Source: Microbacterium testaceum
GTDB taxonomy: Bacteria > Actinomycetota > Actinomycetes > Actinomycetales > Microbacteriaceae
Assembly: GCF_001476655.1 (NCBI RefSeq)
Contig: NZ_LDRT01000021.1
Coordinates: 21,795-85,794 of the forward strand
Direction of reading: 5' to 3'
Length of the DNA: 64,000 bases
Under the pieces are notes generated by a model. It searched no databases. It was not told the origin of the DNA and was given only the letters and a program-made list of their open reading frames with translations. Position numbers and translations under genes: made by a program. Positions 46,939-56,154 of the stretch are shown one piece after another. Every line of letters starts with the position of its first letter. Within the stretch, counting starts at the first letter, position 1.

Positions 46939-48140
46939 GCGTTTCTCCGATAGAAGGGAAGGGCGGTGACGGTCGCGGGGATGCGGGTTCCGCGCACGTC
47001 GATGGTCAGTTCGGTTCCGATGGCGGATGCCGCGGGGGCGACGAACGCCATCGCGACGGGGTGGCCGAGGGTGGGGCTGAGGGCACCGCTGGTGATCTCG
47101 CCGACGGTATCGTCGCCGTGCAGCACGGCGTAGCCGGCGCGTCCGGCGCGGCGGCCGTCCGACACGAGTCCGACGAGCACGGGGGCGTCGGCGGGGCCTG
47201 ATGACAGGCCGTCCTTGCCGACGAACGCCTCCTTGTCGACCGCGACGACGCGGCCGAGGCCCGCTTGCGCCGGGACGATGTCACGCGAAAGCTCGTGGCC
47301 GTATAGGGGCATGCCGGCCTCGAGGCGCAGGGTGTCGCGCGCGGCGAGTCCGCACGGGACGAGCCCGCGGTCGGCACCCGCGGCGAGCGCGGCGTCCCAC
47401 AGGGCGCCGGCCTGCGCGGTGGGGATCATCAGCTCGTAGCCGTCCTCGCCGGTGTAGCCGGTGCGGGCGACGAACAGAGGCGCGCCGTCGAAGGCGCCCG
47501 CGGTCCAGGCGTAGTAGCCGAGCTCGTCGAGCGGAGTGCCGGTGATCTCGACCCCCGGGGTGGAGCTCAGGATGCCACGCGCCTCGGGGCCTTGGAGGGC
47601 GATGAGGGCGTAGGAGTCGGTGACGTCGGCGACCGTGAGGGTTCCGGTCCCTTCGACGGGCTCCGGGACCTCGGTCGCGGCGTCGGGGGCGTCGGTGGCT
47701 GAGCCCGTCGACGTGTCCGAGGCGGGGAGCCACGTCGCCTGCGCGGTCGCGAACGCCGCGGCCACGGCATCCCGGTTGCCCGCGTTCGAGATGACGAGGA
47801 AGGAGTCGTCGCCCGTGCGGTAGACGATCACGTCGTCGACGATCCCGCCCGACTCGGCGAGAACGAGGGAGTACTTCGCCTTGCCCACCTTCATGGTGGA
47901 GAGGCGACCGGCGAGCACGTAGTCGAGGAACGCGGCCGCCCGCGGGCCGTCGACGCGGAACTCGGCCATGTGCGAGATGTCGAACAGGCCCGCGGCTTCG
48001 CGCACGGCGCGGTGCTCGGCGAGGTCGGAGGTGTAGCGCACGGGCATGTTCCAGCCGCCGAAGTCGGTGAACGAGGCGCCGAGAGCCTCGTGCCGTTCGT
48101 GCAGCGGCGACGTGCGCGGTGGAGCAGGGGTTTCGGTCAT
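46935..48140 (-). CDS. gcvT: Glycine cleavage system aminomethyltransferase, T protein, with palindrome-derived insert
   Basis: 401 aa. Transfers the methylene group from H protein to tetrahydrofolate. [51 protein letters not shown] and [20 protein letters not shown] are the family signatures. Between ATAQATW and [15 protein letters not shown] there is an extra low-complexity segment of about 25-30 residues (around 140-165), rich in Ser, Thr, Ala and Pro, ending [10 protein letters not shown]; a 25-bp palindromic element encodes VPEPVEG. ATG 48140 was chosen since the upstream in-frame codons lie in the riboswitch. Confidence 0.95.
   Translation of the reverse strand: MTETPAPPRTSPLHERHEALGASFTDFGGWNMPVRYTSDLAEHRAVREAAGLFDISHMAEFRVDGPRAAAFLDYVLAGRLSTMKVGKAKYSLVLAESGGIVDDVIVYRTGDDSFLVISNAGNRDAVAAAFATAQATWLPASDTSTGSATDAPDAATEVPEPVEGTGTLTVADVTDSYALIALQGPEARGILSSTPGVEITGTPLDELGYYAWTAGAFDGAPLFVARTGYTGEDGYELMIPTAQAGALWDAALAAGADRGLVPCGLAARDTLRLEAGMPLYGHELSRDIVPAQAGLGRVVAVDKEAFVGKDGLSSGPADAPVLVGLVSDGRRAGRAGYAVLHGDDTVGEITSGALSPTLGHPVAMAFVAPAASAIGTELTIDVRGTRIPATVTALPFYRRNA
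47646..47670 (-). repeat. 25-bp palindromic element inside gcvT
   Basis: Begins GGTCCC and ends GGGACC, with TTCGACGGGCTC between; read on the minus strand it encodes VPEPVEG in frame. It is 22/25 identical to the intergenic element at 59037-59061. The location coincides with the insert in GcvT, so the element probably created or enlarged it. Confidence 0.85.
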
Positions 48141-48189
48141 GAGTTCTGCCGTTCGCGATGACGGACAGACGCCGGTCGGCGCCTGAAGA

Positions 48190-48398
48190 ACTCCCCCTCT
48201 GTCATGAACCTGAGAGTTTCGCCCGCGCAGCCCGTTCGGGCGGACAAGGGCTTTCACCGTCGGCGGATCCGGCGCGGTGCACCCGGATCACTTTCCAGAG
48301 TGGCCCGATCGACGCGGTACGCGTACCTGAGAGATTGGCGGGGAGGCTTGCTCCTTCGGTGCCCGGCTGCGTTCGCCGGAGCTCTCCCGCATCGATCA
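48190..48398 (-). promoter_or_regulatory. Tandem glycine riboswitch controlling gcvTHP
   Basis: On the minus strand, aptamer 1 starts GATGCGGGAGAGCTCC and has the core GCACCGAAGGAGCAAGCC and AATCTCTCAGGTACGCG, all typical of the glycine aptamer. A second, more divergent aptamer follows (GACGGTGAAAGCCC and GAAACTCTCAGGTTCATG). Between them is the short linker CACTCTGGAAAG. The expression platform lies just before the gcvT start, which is 50 nt downstream. Glycine binding is expected to switch the operon on. Confidence 0.92.
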
Positions 48399-48468
48399 TG
48401 GGGCCGGTGTGGACTTGTGGGGTCAGCCTAGCGGGTGGGGGCGCGAGGCACAGCCCGCGCTCGGGGAA

Positions 48469-48969
48469 TCAGTAGGAGCCGCCGGGCCAGACGTCGTCGG
48501 GGAGGCGGATGCAGGGAGAGCCTGAATCAATGTCGAGTTCAGCCCGAGTTCTGATGTAGCGAACGACCCACATGGACTGATTCACGCCGCTGAGAGTCAC
48601 GAGCAAGTCACCCTGGTTCTCTCTTCTACTGACGCTGAGATCGTCCCGGCCAGCGAAGCTATCGGCGATCGCCCCGATCACCTCCTCGGGGGCCGGATCA
48701 CCGACGATGTTCGCCGTCAAACCGCCAGCCCATTGTCTTGCTCCATCACGAGAACACGGGAGAAGTGCCCCCTTCTCCTGTTGTTCGAGGTTTGTCGCAA
48801 GGCCCGGCGGCAACGATTGCACGATCTCGCGCTCCATCTCCTGCGCGAGACTCTTCGCGTCGTCAAGCGACATCTGCTCGTCAACGAGACCCGTGGAACC
48901 GCTGCATCCGGTCAAGGCACCAGCAAGCACAATCGCAACGAAAGCTGCAGAAACGACCAACCGCCTCAT
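48469..48969 (-). CDS. Lipoprotein of cassette copy 2
   Basis: 166 aa. Signal peptide with lipobox LTGCSG at about residue 22. A helical segment (SLDDAKSLAQEMEREIVQSL) precedes a Cys in LLPCSRDG, a region with WAGGLTANIVGD, and a second Cys in GSPCIRLPDD near the C-terminus, ending WPGGSY. The order lipid anchor, helix, Cys, alpha/beta body, Cys, short tail is the same as for the lipoprotein at 7125-7607, although sequence identity is low. Overlaps the hydrolase stop by 4 nt (ATGA). Function unknown. Confidence 0.75.
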   Translation of the reverse strand: MRRLVVSAAFVAIVLAGALTGCSGSTGLVDEQMSLDDAKSLAQEMEREIVQSLPPGLATNLEQQEKGALLPCSRDGARQWAGGLTANIVGDPAPEEVIGAIADSFAGRDDLSVSRRENQGDLLVTLSGVNQSMWVVRYIRTRAELDIDSGSPCIRLPDDVWPGGSY

Positions 48970-50690
48970 TCGTAGATCTTCTTCCTCAGATCGTTCAAGG
49001 GACCGATGTTGTCTCCACTGACCCCCGCGATCAGATTGTGGTTGGCCAACGGCGACAGAGACACACGCAGCGAGGGGCCGTCCGGGTCGAGGAACGGAGC
49101 GAGGTCCCCACCGAGCGGGACCTCCGCGTCCGTCTTCCGCTCGTAGAGGTGACTTTGGAAAGCCGAGACACTATCAGGCGCTCGGCCCGCGTTGACCAAC
49201 ATCCCGTCTTGAGCCATCGAAAGCGCATCCGTGTAGCTCCAGTGCGAGTAGCTCGTCGAAGAGTGTGGCGCCCACCCGTCGGGAACCCAGGCACCGGACA
49301 GCGAGTGGACTTGGGCATAGCGCGCTCCGTGCATCTCAGAAGCCGTGATCGGGACAAGTCCCCAGCTGTGCCCCACGGCGAATTGCAGTCCGTCCGCCAG
49401 GGACGGATCGCTCGACACTTCTCGCTGGAACCTCGCGAGCGCCTCCCCCGCCGGCGCAGCGCGGTCAGGGTCGTTGGCTTCGAGGAGGCCGATCCCGAAT
49501 CCCGCCTGCCCCGGATACTGGTCGTCGCCGGGGAAGTCCGCGCCCTTCCACACGAACGCGACCATCCCGCTCTCCTGATCCGTCATCCACTGCGAGATGC
49601 TCTGAACCTCGCCCCGATAGAAGCTGTCTACCCGCGTGAACGTTCCGGGCACGTAGGTCAGGACCCTCGTCGTCCCAGGCCCGGGCGTACCGAACATCTC
49701 GATGATGCGATTGTCCGCAGGCTCGTAAAGGTAGAGCTGCACGTCGCCTGCGTCGACACTACGGAGGTAGTCGCGCTCTGCTCGCAGGGCGTCCCTTTTC
49801 GCCCGCCGCTCCGCCTGCAAGTCAGCACTCGCTCCTTCCTGCAGCACGCGTTCCCACCCGGGCAGCTCATCCTCCACCTCACGAAGACGCGCTCGCGCGC
49901 TCACCCGATTGGCGGCGACCCGGTCGAGCGGCGGAACGCCTCCCAGGGCGCCGACGAGGACTGGCGCGCCGTCGATGAGTGCCGCGACGGTGCCCGGCGG
50001 GAGCGTGTCCCACCACGCGCGGACGACCTCCGGTGAGGGCGGATAGGCCCGCAAGAGCTCCGCCCACTCGGGGTGAGCGGCGAGGAGGCGCGCAACCCGA
50101 GACGTGTCGGCCCGTGCGAGCGCGAAGAGAGGAACCAACACCATGTCGTCGGCTCTTGCCTGGGTGCGCGCCGACCAGGTCAGCCGGGGTCCGAGCGGTG
50201 GCGGGGAGGCATCCGGAATCGCAACCTCCCACGGCGGAGGCGGGGCAATGGCGTCGAGGTCTGAGCGCGCTTGGTCGAGGCGCTCTTGCACGGCGGCCGC
50301 GAACCGCTCGATCTGCACCTCCAATTCGCTCGCTCGTTCGGGATCCTCGACGCCCCGTGCCGCGCTCGAGAACTCCTCGGCATCGTCCACGAGTCCGCGC
50401 CGTCGCATCGCGAGCCACATCAGGTCGTCGGCGAGCTGGTCCATGATGTCCGCGGCGCGGACCAGCGCTCCTCCCACATCCGCGCTGACGAGGACCAGAG
50501 ACCTCATCTTGGCGATCAGCTCCTCCGCTTCCGGTGCCTGGTACACGGCCTCGAGACCGTCCCAGGTCGAGGCCGCCTCCGCCCCGACCCCGGGAAGAAC
50601 GCCCGCACGATCACGCAGCTCCTGGGCGACGCGTGACAGCTCTCCGAATTCCACGGGCAACTCAGGGATCGCGCCGAAGCCCATGCTCAC
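48966..50690 (-). CDS. DUF1023-like alpha/beta hydrolase with helical N-terminus (cassette copy 2)
   Basis: 574 aa, one residue different in length from copy 1. A helical N-terminus (VEFGELSRVAQELRDRAGVL; SLVLVSADVGGALVRAADIM) is followed by LLAAHPEWAELLRAYPP, WWDTLPPGTVAALIDGAPVL, RVAANRVSARARLREVEDEL and VPGTFTRVDSFYRGEV. The nucleophile Ser442 sits in a canonical AVGHSWGLVP elbow and a likely catalytic His in LANHNLIAGV. GTG 50690 overlaps the small upstream gene by 4 nt, the same junction as in copy 1. No signal peptide. Confidence 0.78.
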   Translation of the reverse strand: MSMGFGAIPELPVEFGELSRVAQELRDRAGVLPGVGAEAASTWDGLEAVYQAPEAEELIAKMRSLVLVSADVGGALVRAADIMDQLADDLMWLAMRRRGLVDDAEEFSSAARGVEDPERASELEVQIERFAAAVQERLDQARSDLDAIAPPPPWEVAIPDASPPPLGPRLTWSARTQARADDMVLVPLFALARADTSRVARLLAAHPEWAELLRAYPPSPEVVRAWWDTLPPGTVAALIDGAPVLVGALGGVPPLDRVAANRVSARARLREVEDELPGWERVLQEGASADLQAERRAKRDALRAERDYLRSVDAGDVQLYLYEPADNRIIEMFGTPGPGTTRVLTYVPGTFTRVDSFYRGEVQSISQWMTDQESGMVAFVWKGADFPGDDQYPGQAGFGIGLLEANDPDRAAPAGEALARFQREVSSDPSLADGLQFAVGHSWGLVPITASEMHGARYAQVHSLSGAWVPDGWAPHSSTSYSHWSYTDALSMAQDGMLVNAGRAPDSVSAFQSHLYERKTDAEVPLGGDLAPFLDPDGPSLRVSLSPLANHNLIAGVSGDNIGPLNDLRKKIYE

Positions 50691-51025
50691 GCGACTCGCC
50701 ACCGTCCGGTCCCCTGGCGTGCGACGCTCTGATCCGCGTTCAGGGCCATCGCCGCGTCGGCGCGGCAGTACTCCGTGACCGCCTGCTCAGCCCCCTCCAG
50801 CAGCGCTCCCGCGTACTCGGCGAGCCCGCCCACCTTCGCCTCCCACGGGCCCATCGCCCTGTCGAACCCTCGAGAGAGCTGCGGTGCCGAGGAGACGGCA
50901 TCCCGAACCGCCCGCAAGGCCTGCACGGTGGCACTGACCGCGTTCGTCAGCTCGTCGAGCGAACGCGACGTGACCGCGGCAAGGTCGAGGAACCCCGGAA
51001 CATCGATCGCGTATCGGTCGGTCAT
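50687..51025 (-). CDS. Small all-helical protein, first gene of cassette copy 2
   Basis: 112 aa, no recognised family, helical throughout: LDELTNAVSATVQALRAVRD and LAEYAGALLEGAEQAVTEYC are the main segments. It has no signal peptide. Position, size and the GTGA junction match the 117-aa protein at 5051. TACCGT lies 7 nt before the ATG. ESX/WXG100-like partner proteins are an analogy, not a demonstrated relation. Confidence 0.68.
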   Translation of the reverse strand: MTDRYAIDVPGFLDLAAVTSRSLDELTNAVSATVQALRAVRDAVSSAPQLSRGFDRAMGPWEAKVGGLAEYAGALLEGAEQAVTEYCRADAAMALNADQSVARQGTGRWRVA

Positions 51026-51112
51026 CCGCGAGACGGTAGTCGGATCGCCGAGACAGCCCCGGAATCTCTCCCCAGGCCTCCCACCTGGTGAGGAGAGGTC
51101 GGCGAGGGCGCG

Positions 51113-52288
51113 TCAGCGCGGAATACAGGCGCCGGATGCCACGGGCGTCGACAGCGATCCGAGTTGGGCGAGGACGGGCTCGAGCTCGGCCGGGGTCATG
51201 GCGTAGCCGACGTTGTCGTCGGTGTCGGATCGGGCGAAGACAACGCCGGCGACATCGCCGGACGGCGTGAGCAGCGGTCCCCCGGAGTTGCCGGGTCGCA
51301 CGACCGCGGCGAGCGCGTAGATCTCGCGCGGGCTCGACTCACCGTCGTAGATGTCGGGCACGGGGACGCTGCCCACCGACAGGACCTGCGCGCTGCCGGA
51401 GGTGAAGGGACCCCCGTACGGGTAGCCCTGCACGACGGCGGCCGCTCCGACCTCGAGCGTGGACACGACGGGGAGGGGCCTGGCATCCAGTCCGTCGACG
51501 GCGACGACGGCCAGGTCGTCCGCGGGATCGAAGTAGACGACGCGGCCCTCTCGCGCCGGCTGGCCGGGCAGTTCGACGAGAGGTGTGTCGACGCCCGCGA
51601 CGACGTGCGCGTTCGTGATCACGCGACCGTCGCCCGCGACGAAGCCGGATCCGCTCGAGGTGATGCCGCAGGCGTACGCTGTGCCCGAGATCCGGGCGAC
51701 CGACTGGGCCGCCTCGGTCAGGGCGGGATCGTCCAGCGCGATGTCGGGTGCGGTGGGGACCGGTCCGATCTGGATCAGCTGTCCCAGGCGCGGGATGCCG
51801 TCGGCGAGAACCGTTCCGCGAAGCTGCGCGATGGCCGCGCGCAGCGGGTCGGGCGTGATGTCGTCGATGGTGCGCACGACGGCCGACGAGCCAAGCGCGG
51901 CGGAGACCACCGGCATACCGGCCGGGACGAGCGAACCCGACACGAACGAGATGGCGAGGGCCGCAGCGGCGACGTTGACGACCCCGCCCAGGAGCCGCTC
52001 CGGGACGCGCAGCTTGATGCGGTCCGCGCCCCGCCGGAAGACCTGCCCCACGGCGCTACCGAGCCCCGCGCCGAGAAGGAGCAGCAGAACACCGGCACCG
52101 ACCATGGCCGGTCCCCGCCAGGCCGGTTCGGCGACCCATTGCCCGACGAAGGGGGTCACCCAGAACGCGGCGACGGCACCGAGCGCGAGGCCGGCGAAGA
52201 AGCCGATCGTGGCGAGGAAGCCGCGCGACAGCCCCACGAGAAGAGCGATCGCCAGCACGACGATCAGCACGATGTCGACGACCGGCAT
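51113..52288 (-). CDS. marP: MarP-like membrane serine protease
   Basis: 391 aa. Four N-terminal membrane helices (CvpA/colicin V production-like, residues 1-130) are followed by a periplasmic trypsin-like protease. The catalytic triad is visible: His in VITNAHVVAG, Asp in DPADDLAVVAV, Ser in VRPGNSGGPLL; a disulfide-forming Cys pair may be YACGIT and the C-terminal CIPR. This is the actinobacterial MarP family, important for acid and oxidative stress survival. GGAGGTGCGG precedes the ATG. Followed by the cassette 2 small gene. Confidence 0.92.
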   Translation of the reverse strand: MPVVDIVLIVVLAIALLVGLSRGFLATIGFFAGLALGAVAAFWVTPFVGQWVAEPAWRGPAMVGAGVLLLLLGAGLGSAVGQVFRRGADRIKLRVPERLLGGVVNVAAAALAISFVSGSLVPAGMPVVSAALGSSAVVRTIDDITPDPLRAAIAQLRGTVLADGIPRLGQLIQIGPVPTAPDIALDDPALTEAAQSVARISGTAYACGITSSGSGFVAGDGRVITNAHVVAGVDTPLVELPGQPAREGRVVYFDPADDLAVVAVDGLDARPLPVVSTLEVGAAAVVQGYPYGGPFTSGSAQVLSVGSVPVPDIYDGESSPREIYALAAVVRPGNSGGPLLTPSGDVAGVVFARSDTDDNVGYAMTPAELEPVLAQLGSLSTPVASGACIPR

Positions 52289-52383
52289 CCGCACCTCCTG
52301 AATCCCTCCGAGGCTAGGACGCACGTCTGAGAGAACGCTTTCGACGCGCTGGCCCCGGTGCGCGGCGTGCCCGTGTCGTTGGC

Positions 52384-52450
52384 CGATAAACGCCGTTCGT
52401 GTCGAGACACGCGGTGTGTCGCCGTGTCTCGACACGATCGGCGTTTATCG
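52384..52450. repeat. 67-bp palindromic repeat, copy D
   Basis: Runs from CGATAAACGCC to GGCGTTTATCG with perfectly matched outer arms and inner arms TGTCGAGACACG / CGTGTCTCGACA. It lies in the divergent gap between the MarP-like gene and nrtR, upstream of the nrtR start. Confidence 0.92.
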
Positions 52451-52531
52451 CGGGCTTACCGGAGACCGCACGCGCCGATTCGCCCTTCGGGTCCGGATGA
52501 CACTAAGATCGTAAGCGGAGATATGGTCACC

Positions 52532-53257
52532 ATGACACGAACCCCTCAGCCCGAGAACCGCGACGCCGACGTGCGCGTCGCGGTGTCGACCGTGATCTTC
52601 AGCGTGCGGCGCGATGCGCACGATGAGCCCGTGCTGTCGCTTCCCCTCGTCCGCCGCACGCGCGACCCGTTCGACGGCCGGTGGGCACTGCCCGGCGGAT
52701 GGCTGGATGCCACCGAAAGCCTTGACGCCGCGGCATCCCGGACCCTCGCCGAGACGACCGGCCTCACCCCCAGCTACCTCGAGCAGCTCTACGCGTTCGG
52801 CGCGGTCGATCGCTCCCCCACCCGGGTCGTGTCCATCGTCTATTGGGCGCTGCTGCGATCCGATGAGGTCGACGCCCAGGTGGCCGCGCACGCGCGCGAG
52901 GGCGACGCCCCCGAGAACGTCGAGTGGTTCGACGCGACCGACCTGCCGGCGCTGGCGTTCGATCACAACGACATCGTCGAGTACACGCTGTGGCGCCTGC
53001 GCAACAAGGTCGGCTACAGCCGCATCGCGCACGGACTACTGCCCGACGAGTTCACCCTCGCCGACCTGCGCGAGGTCACCGAGTCGATCCTCGGCAAACG
53101 CCTCGACCCGGCGAACTTCCGCCGCCAGGTCGACACGAGCGACACCCTCATCCCGACCGAGCGCTTCCGCACCGGAAGCCACCGCCCCGCCCGCCTCTAC
53201 CGCTACAACCGCGACGTGGAGCTCGCCGACCGCGGCCCGCTCCCGTCCCGTCACTGA
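52532..53257 (+). CDS. nrtR: NrtR-type Nudix-related transcriptional regulator of NAD synthesis
   Basis: 241 aa. An N-terminal Nudix fold carries a degenerate catalytic box (GGWLDATESLDAAASRTLAE, then TTGL), lacking the full REUxEExGU, which fits a sensor of ADP-ribose rather than a hydrolase. A C-terminal winged helix (GLLPDEFTLADLREVTESIL and KRLDPANFRRQV) should bind DNA. It heads nadABC. ATG 52532 has GGAG 11 nt upstream; the ATG at 52523 is too close to it. The palindrome ATGGTCACCAT overlaps the start and may be its operator. Confidence 0.83.
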   Translation: MTRTPQPENRDADVRVAVSTVIFSVRRDAHDEPVLSLPLVRRTRDPFDGRWALPGGWLDATESLDAAASRTLAETTGLTPSYLEQLYAFGAVDRSPTRVVSIVYWALLRSDEVDAQVAAHAREGDAPENVEWFDATDLPALAFDHNDIVEYTLWRLRNKVGYSRIAHGLLPDEFTLADLREVTESILGKRLDPANFRRQVDTSDTLIPTERFRTGSHRPARLYRYNRDVELADRGPLPSRH

Positions 53258-53269
53258 TCGGAAACGCCC

Positions 53270-54601
53270 ATGTCCGCCACCCTCATCACCCTGCAGCCGC
53301 GTCCCGCGATCGATCCCAGCGTCGACCACGCGATCCAGGCCATCGTCTCGGGCGCGTCCACCGACGCGACCTGCACGACCGACCTCGCCGTGGGCCCGTG
53401 GGACTTCGACACCCGCCCGGGCTACGGTCCCGGCTCGTCGATGGGCGACGTCATCCCCACCGGCGCCCCGCGCCAGGGAGAGCTCCCGGAGCAGTACCGC
53501 GACGCGTCCGACGACGAGCTCGACGCCCGCATCCGCGCCGCGAAGGCGACGCTGGGCGACCGGGTCGTCGTGCTCGGGCACTTCTACCAGCGCGAAGAGG
53601 TCGTGCGCCACGCCGACTACGTGGGCGACTCGTTCCAGCTCGCCAACGCCGCGAAGGACCGCCCCGAGGCCGAGGCGATCGTCTTCTGCGGCGTGCACTT
53701 CATGGCCGAGACCGCGGATCTGCTCTCACGTCCCGAACAGGCTGTGATCCTGCCGAACCTCGCCGCGGGCTGCTCGATGGCCGACATGGCCGACATCGAT
53801 CAGGTCGAGGAGTGCTGGGAGCAGCTCGCCGACGTGCTCGGAGACCTCGAGACCCCGGATGCCGAGGGCCTCGTGCCCGTGATCCCGGTGACGTACATGA
53901 ACTCCAGCGCCGCCATCAAGGGCTTCGTCGGTCGCCACGGCGGGATCGTCTGCACTTCGTCGAACGCCCGCACCGTGCTCGAGTGGGCCTTCGCGCGCGG
54001 ACGCCGCGTGCTGTTCTTCCCCGACCAGCACCTCGGCCGCAACACCGCGAAGGCGATGGGCGTGCCGCTCGAGCAGATGCCGATGTGGAACCCGCGCAAG
54101 GCCCTCGGCGGCTCGACCGCGGAACAGCTCGAAGACAGCCGCGTCATCCTGTGGCACGGCTTCTGCTCGGTGCACCGCCGCTTCACCGTCGACCAGATCG
54201 CGAAGGCCCGCGCCGAGCACCCCGGCGTCCGCGTGATCGTGCACCCCGAGTGCCCGATGGACGTCGTGGATGCCGCCGACGAGGCCGGATCGACCGACAT
54301 CATCCGCAAGGCGATCGCCGCCGCGACGGAGCCCACGACCTTCGCGATCGGCACCGAGATCAACCTCGTGCAGCGCCTGGCCGCGCAATATCCGCAGCAC
54401 GAGATCTTCTGCCTCGACCCGGTCGTGTGCCCCTGCTCGACGATGTACCGCATCCACCCGGGCTACCTCGCGTGGGTGCTCGAGTCGCTCGTCGCGGGCG
54501 AGGTCGTCAACCGCATCACCGTCCCGGCCGACGTGGCCGAGCCCGCGACCGTGGCGCTGGAGCGCATGCTCGCCGCCAAGCCGAACGGTGCCGTGAAGTG
54601 A
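53270..54601 (+). CDS. nadA: Quinolinate synthase
   Basis: 443 aa. Condenses iminoaspartate with dihydroxyacetone phosphate to quinolinate; [4Fe-4S] enzyme. VVVLGHFYQREEVV, FCGVHFMAETADLL, PNLAAGCSMADMADI and VHPECPMDV carry the NadA signatures, and the three conserved cysteines lie in AAGCSMAD, VHPECPMDV and DPVVCPCSTM. The N-terminal extension is usual for actinobacteria. It overlaps nadB by 4 nt. Confidence 0.95.
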   Translation: MSATLITLQPRPAIDPSVDHAIQAIVSGASTDATCTTDLAVGPWDFDTRPGYGPGSSMGDVIPTGAPRQGELPEQYRDASDDELDARIRAAKATLGDRVVVLGHFYQREEVVRHADYVGDSFQLANAAKDRPEAEAIVFCGVHFMAETADLLSRPEQAVILPNLAAGCSMADMADIDQVEECWEQLADVLGDLETPDAEGLVPVIPVTYMNSSAAIKGFVGRHGGIVCTSSNARTVLEWAFARGRRVLFFPDQHLGRNTAKAMGVPLEQMPMWNPRKALGGSTAEQLEDSRVILWHGFCSVHRRFTVDQIAKARAEHPGVRVIVHPECPMDVVDAADEAGSTDIIRKAIAAATEPTTFAIGTEINLVQRLAAQYPQHEIFCLDPVVCPCSTMYRIHPGYLAWVLESLVAGEVVNRITVPADVAEPATVALERMLAAKPNGAVK

Positions 54602-56154
54602 CCTGCGTCGTCGTGGTGGGAAGCGGCATCGCCGGTCTCACGGCGGCGCTGCACGCCGCAGAGAACGGATGCCGCGTCACGGTCGTGACGAAGGGCGCGC
54701 TGCCGGACACCAACACGCGGTGGGCGCAGGGCGGCATCGCCGCGGTGACCCATCCGGCAGACACCGTCGCCTCGCACGCGGCCGACACGATCACCGCGGG
54801 CGCCGGGCTCAACGATCCGGCGGCGGTGGACGTGCTCGTGGGCGAGGGCCCCGCGCGCATCACCGAGCTGATCGCGCGGGGCGTGGCCTTCGACCGGACG
54901 GCGGACGGCGAGTTCTCACGCGGCCTGGAGGCCGCCCACGCCGTCCCCCGCGTGCTGCACGCCGGCGGAGATGCGACAGGGGCCGAGATCCAAGCCGCGC
55001 TCGGTGCCGCCGTCCGCGCCGCGGGGATCGTCGTCCTCGAGCACGCCGTGCTGCGCGACCTCCGACTCGCGAACGGCCGCATCGCGGGCATCGAGCTCGA
55101 CGACGGCGAGCGAATCGACGCCGATGCCGTCATCCTGGCCACGGGAGGTGCCGGTCAGCTCTACGCGCACACGACGAATCCGGCCGGCGCGACCGGAGAC
55201 GGCATCGCCGCGGCTCTTCGCGCGGGCGCCGCGGTCGCCGACCTGGAGTTCGTCCAGTTCCACCCCACCGCCCTCGCCGTGGGGGCGCCCTTCCTCGTCT
55301 CCGAAGCGGTGCGCGGTGAGGGAGCCGTGCTGGTCGACGACGCCGGACGCCGCTTCGCGTTCGACGCGCACCCCGACGGCGAGCTCGCCCCCCGCGACGT
55401 CGTGGCCCGGGCCAATGCGCGGGCGATGGCGACCCAGGACGGTCACCCGGTACGACTGGATGCCACAGCCCTCGGTGCCGAACGGCTCGCGCGGCGATTC
55501 CCCACGATCGACGCGGCCGTGCGCGAGCGCGGTCTCGACTGGGCGCGCGAGCCGATCCCGGTGACACCCGCGGCGCACTATCTCATGGGCGGTGTCGTCA
55601 CCGACCTCGACGGGCGCACCACGGTCCCGGGACTGTACGCGGTGGGCGAGACGGCCCGCACCGGGGTGCACGGCGCCAACCGACTGGCATCCAATTCCCT
55701 GCTCGAGGGCGCCGTTTTCGGCGCCCGTGCCGGGGAAGCCGTCGCACGGGACGGCGACTGGCCCGTGCGACCCGAGACCCGGCGCCGCGTCGTCGCCGCG
55801 CAGCCCGCGACCGACGCGCCCCCCTTCTCGCGCCACGCTCTGCAGCAGCTGATGTGGGCCGAGGCCGGACTTGTCCGCGACGCCGACGGGCTCGCGCACG
55901 CCGCCGCGGTGCTCGCCTCGTGGAGCGCCGACCCGTCGCCGCGGACGACCGAGGAGAGGAACCTCCTCCTGGTCGCCAGCCACGTCGTGTCCGCCGCCCT
56001 GGCGCGTTCCGGATCGGTCGGCGCTCATTTCCGTTCGGACGCCCCCGATGTCGCCGCTCCCCCGCTCCCGCACCTCGCGGCCACGGCCCCGGCCGACGGA
56101 GACGGCCCCGTCCTGGCATCCATTCCCGCATCCCCGGAGGCCCTCGCATGCTGA
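54598..56154 (+). CDS. nadB: L-aspartate oxidase
   Basis: 518 aa. Oxidises L-aspartate to iminoaspartate with FAD. VVVVGSGIAGLTAALHAAEN is the dinucleotide-binding motif, NTRWAQGGIAAV and GGDATGAEIQ follow, and TPAAHYLMGGVVTDLDGRT with HGANRLASNSLLEGAVFGAR are the FAD/substrate hallmarks. GTG 54598 overlaps the nadA stop; the frame stays open far upstream inside nadA. The C-terminal helical domain is present. Confidence 0.94.
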   Translation: MTCVVVVGSGIAGLTAALHAAENGCRVTVVTKGALPDTNTRWAQGGIAAVTHPADTVASHAADTITAGAGLNDPAAVDVLVGEGPARITELIARGVAFDRTADGEFSRGLEAAHAVPRVLHAGGDATGAEIQAALGAAVRAAGIVVLEHAVLRDLRLANGRIAGIELDDGERIDADAVILATGGAGQLYAHTTNPAGATGDGIAAALRAGAAVADLEFVQFHPTALAVGAPFLVSEAVRGEGAVLVDDAGRRFAFDAHPDGELAPRDVVARANARAMATQDGHPVRLDATALGAERLARRFPTIDAAVRERGLDWAREPIPVTPAAHYLMGGVVTDLDGRTTVPGLYAVGETARTGVHGANRLASNSLLEGAVFGARAGEAVARDGDWPVRPETRRRVVAAQPATDAPPFSRHALQQLMWAEAGLVRDADGLAHAAAVLASWSADPSPRTTEERNLLLVASHVVSAALARSGSVGAHFRSDAPDVAAPPLPHLAATAPADGDGPVLASIPASPEALAC

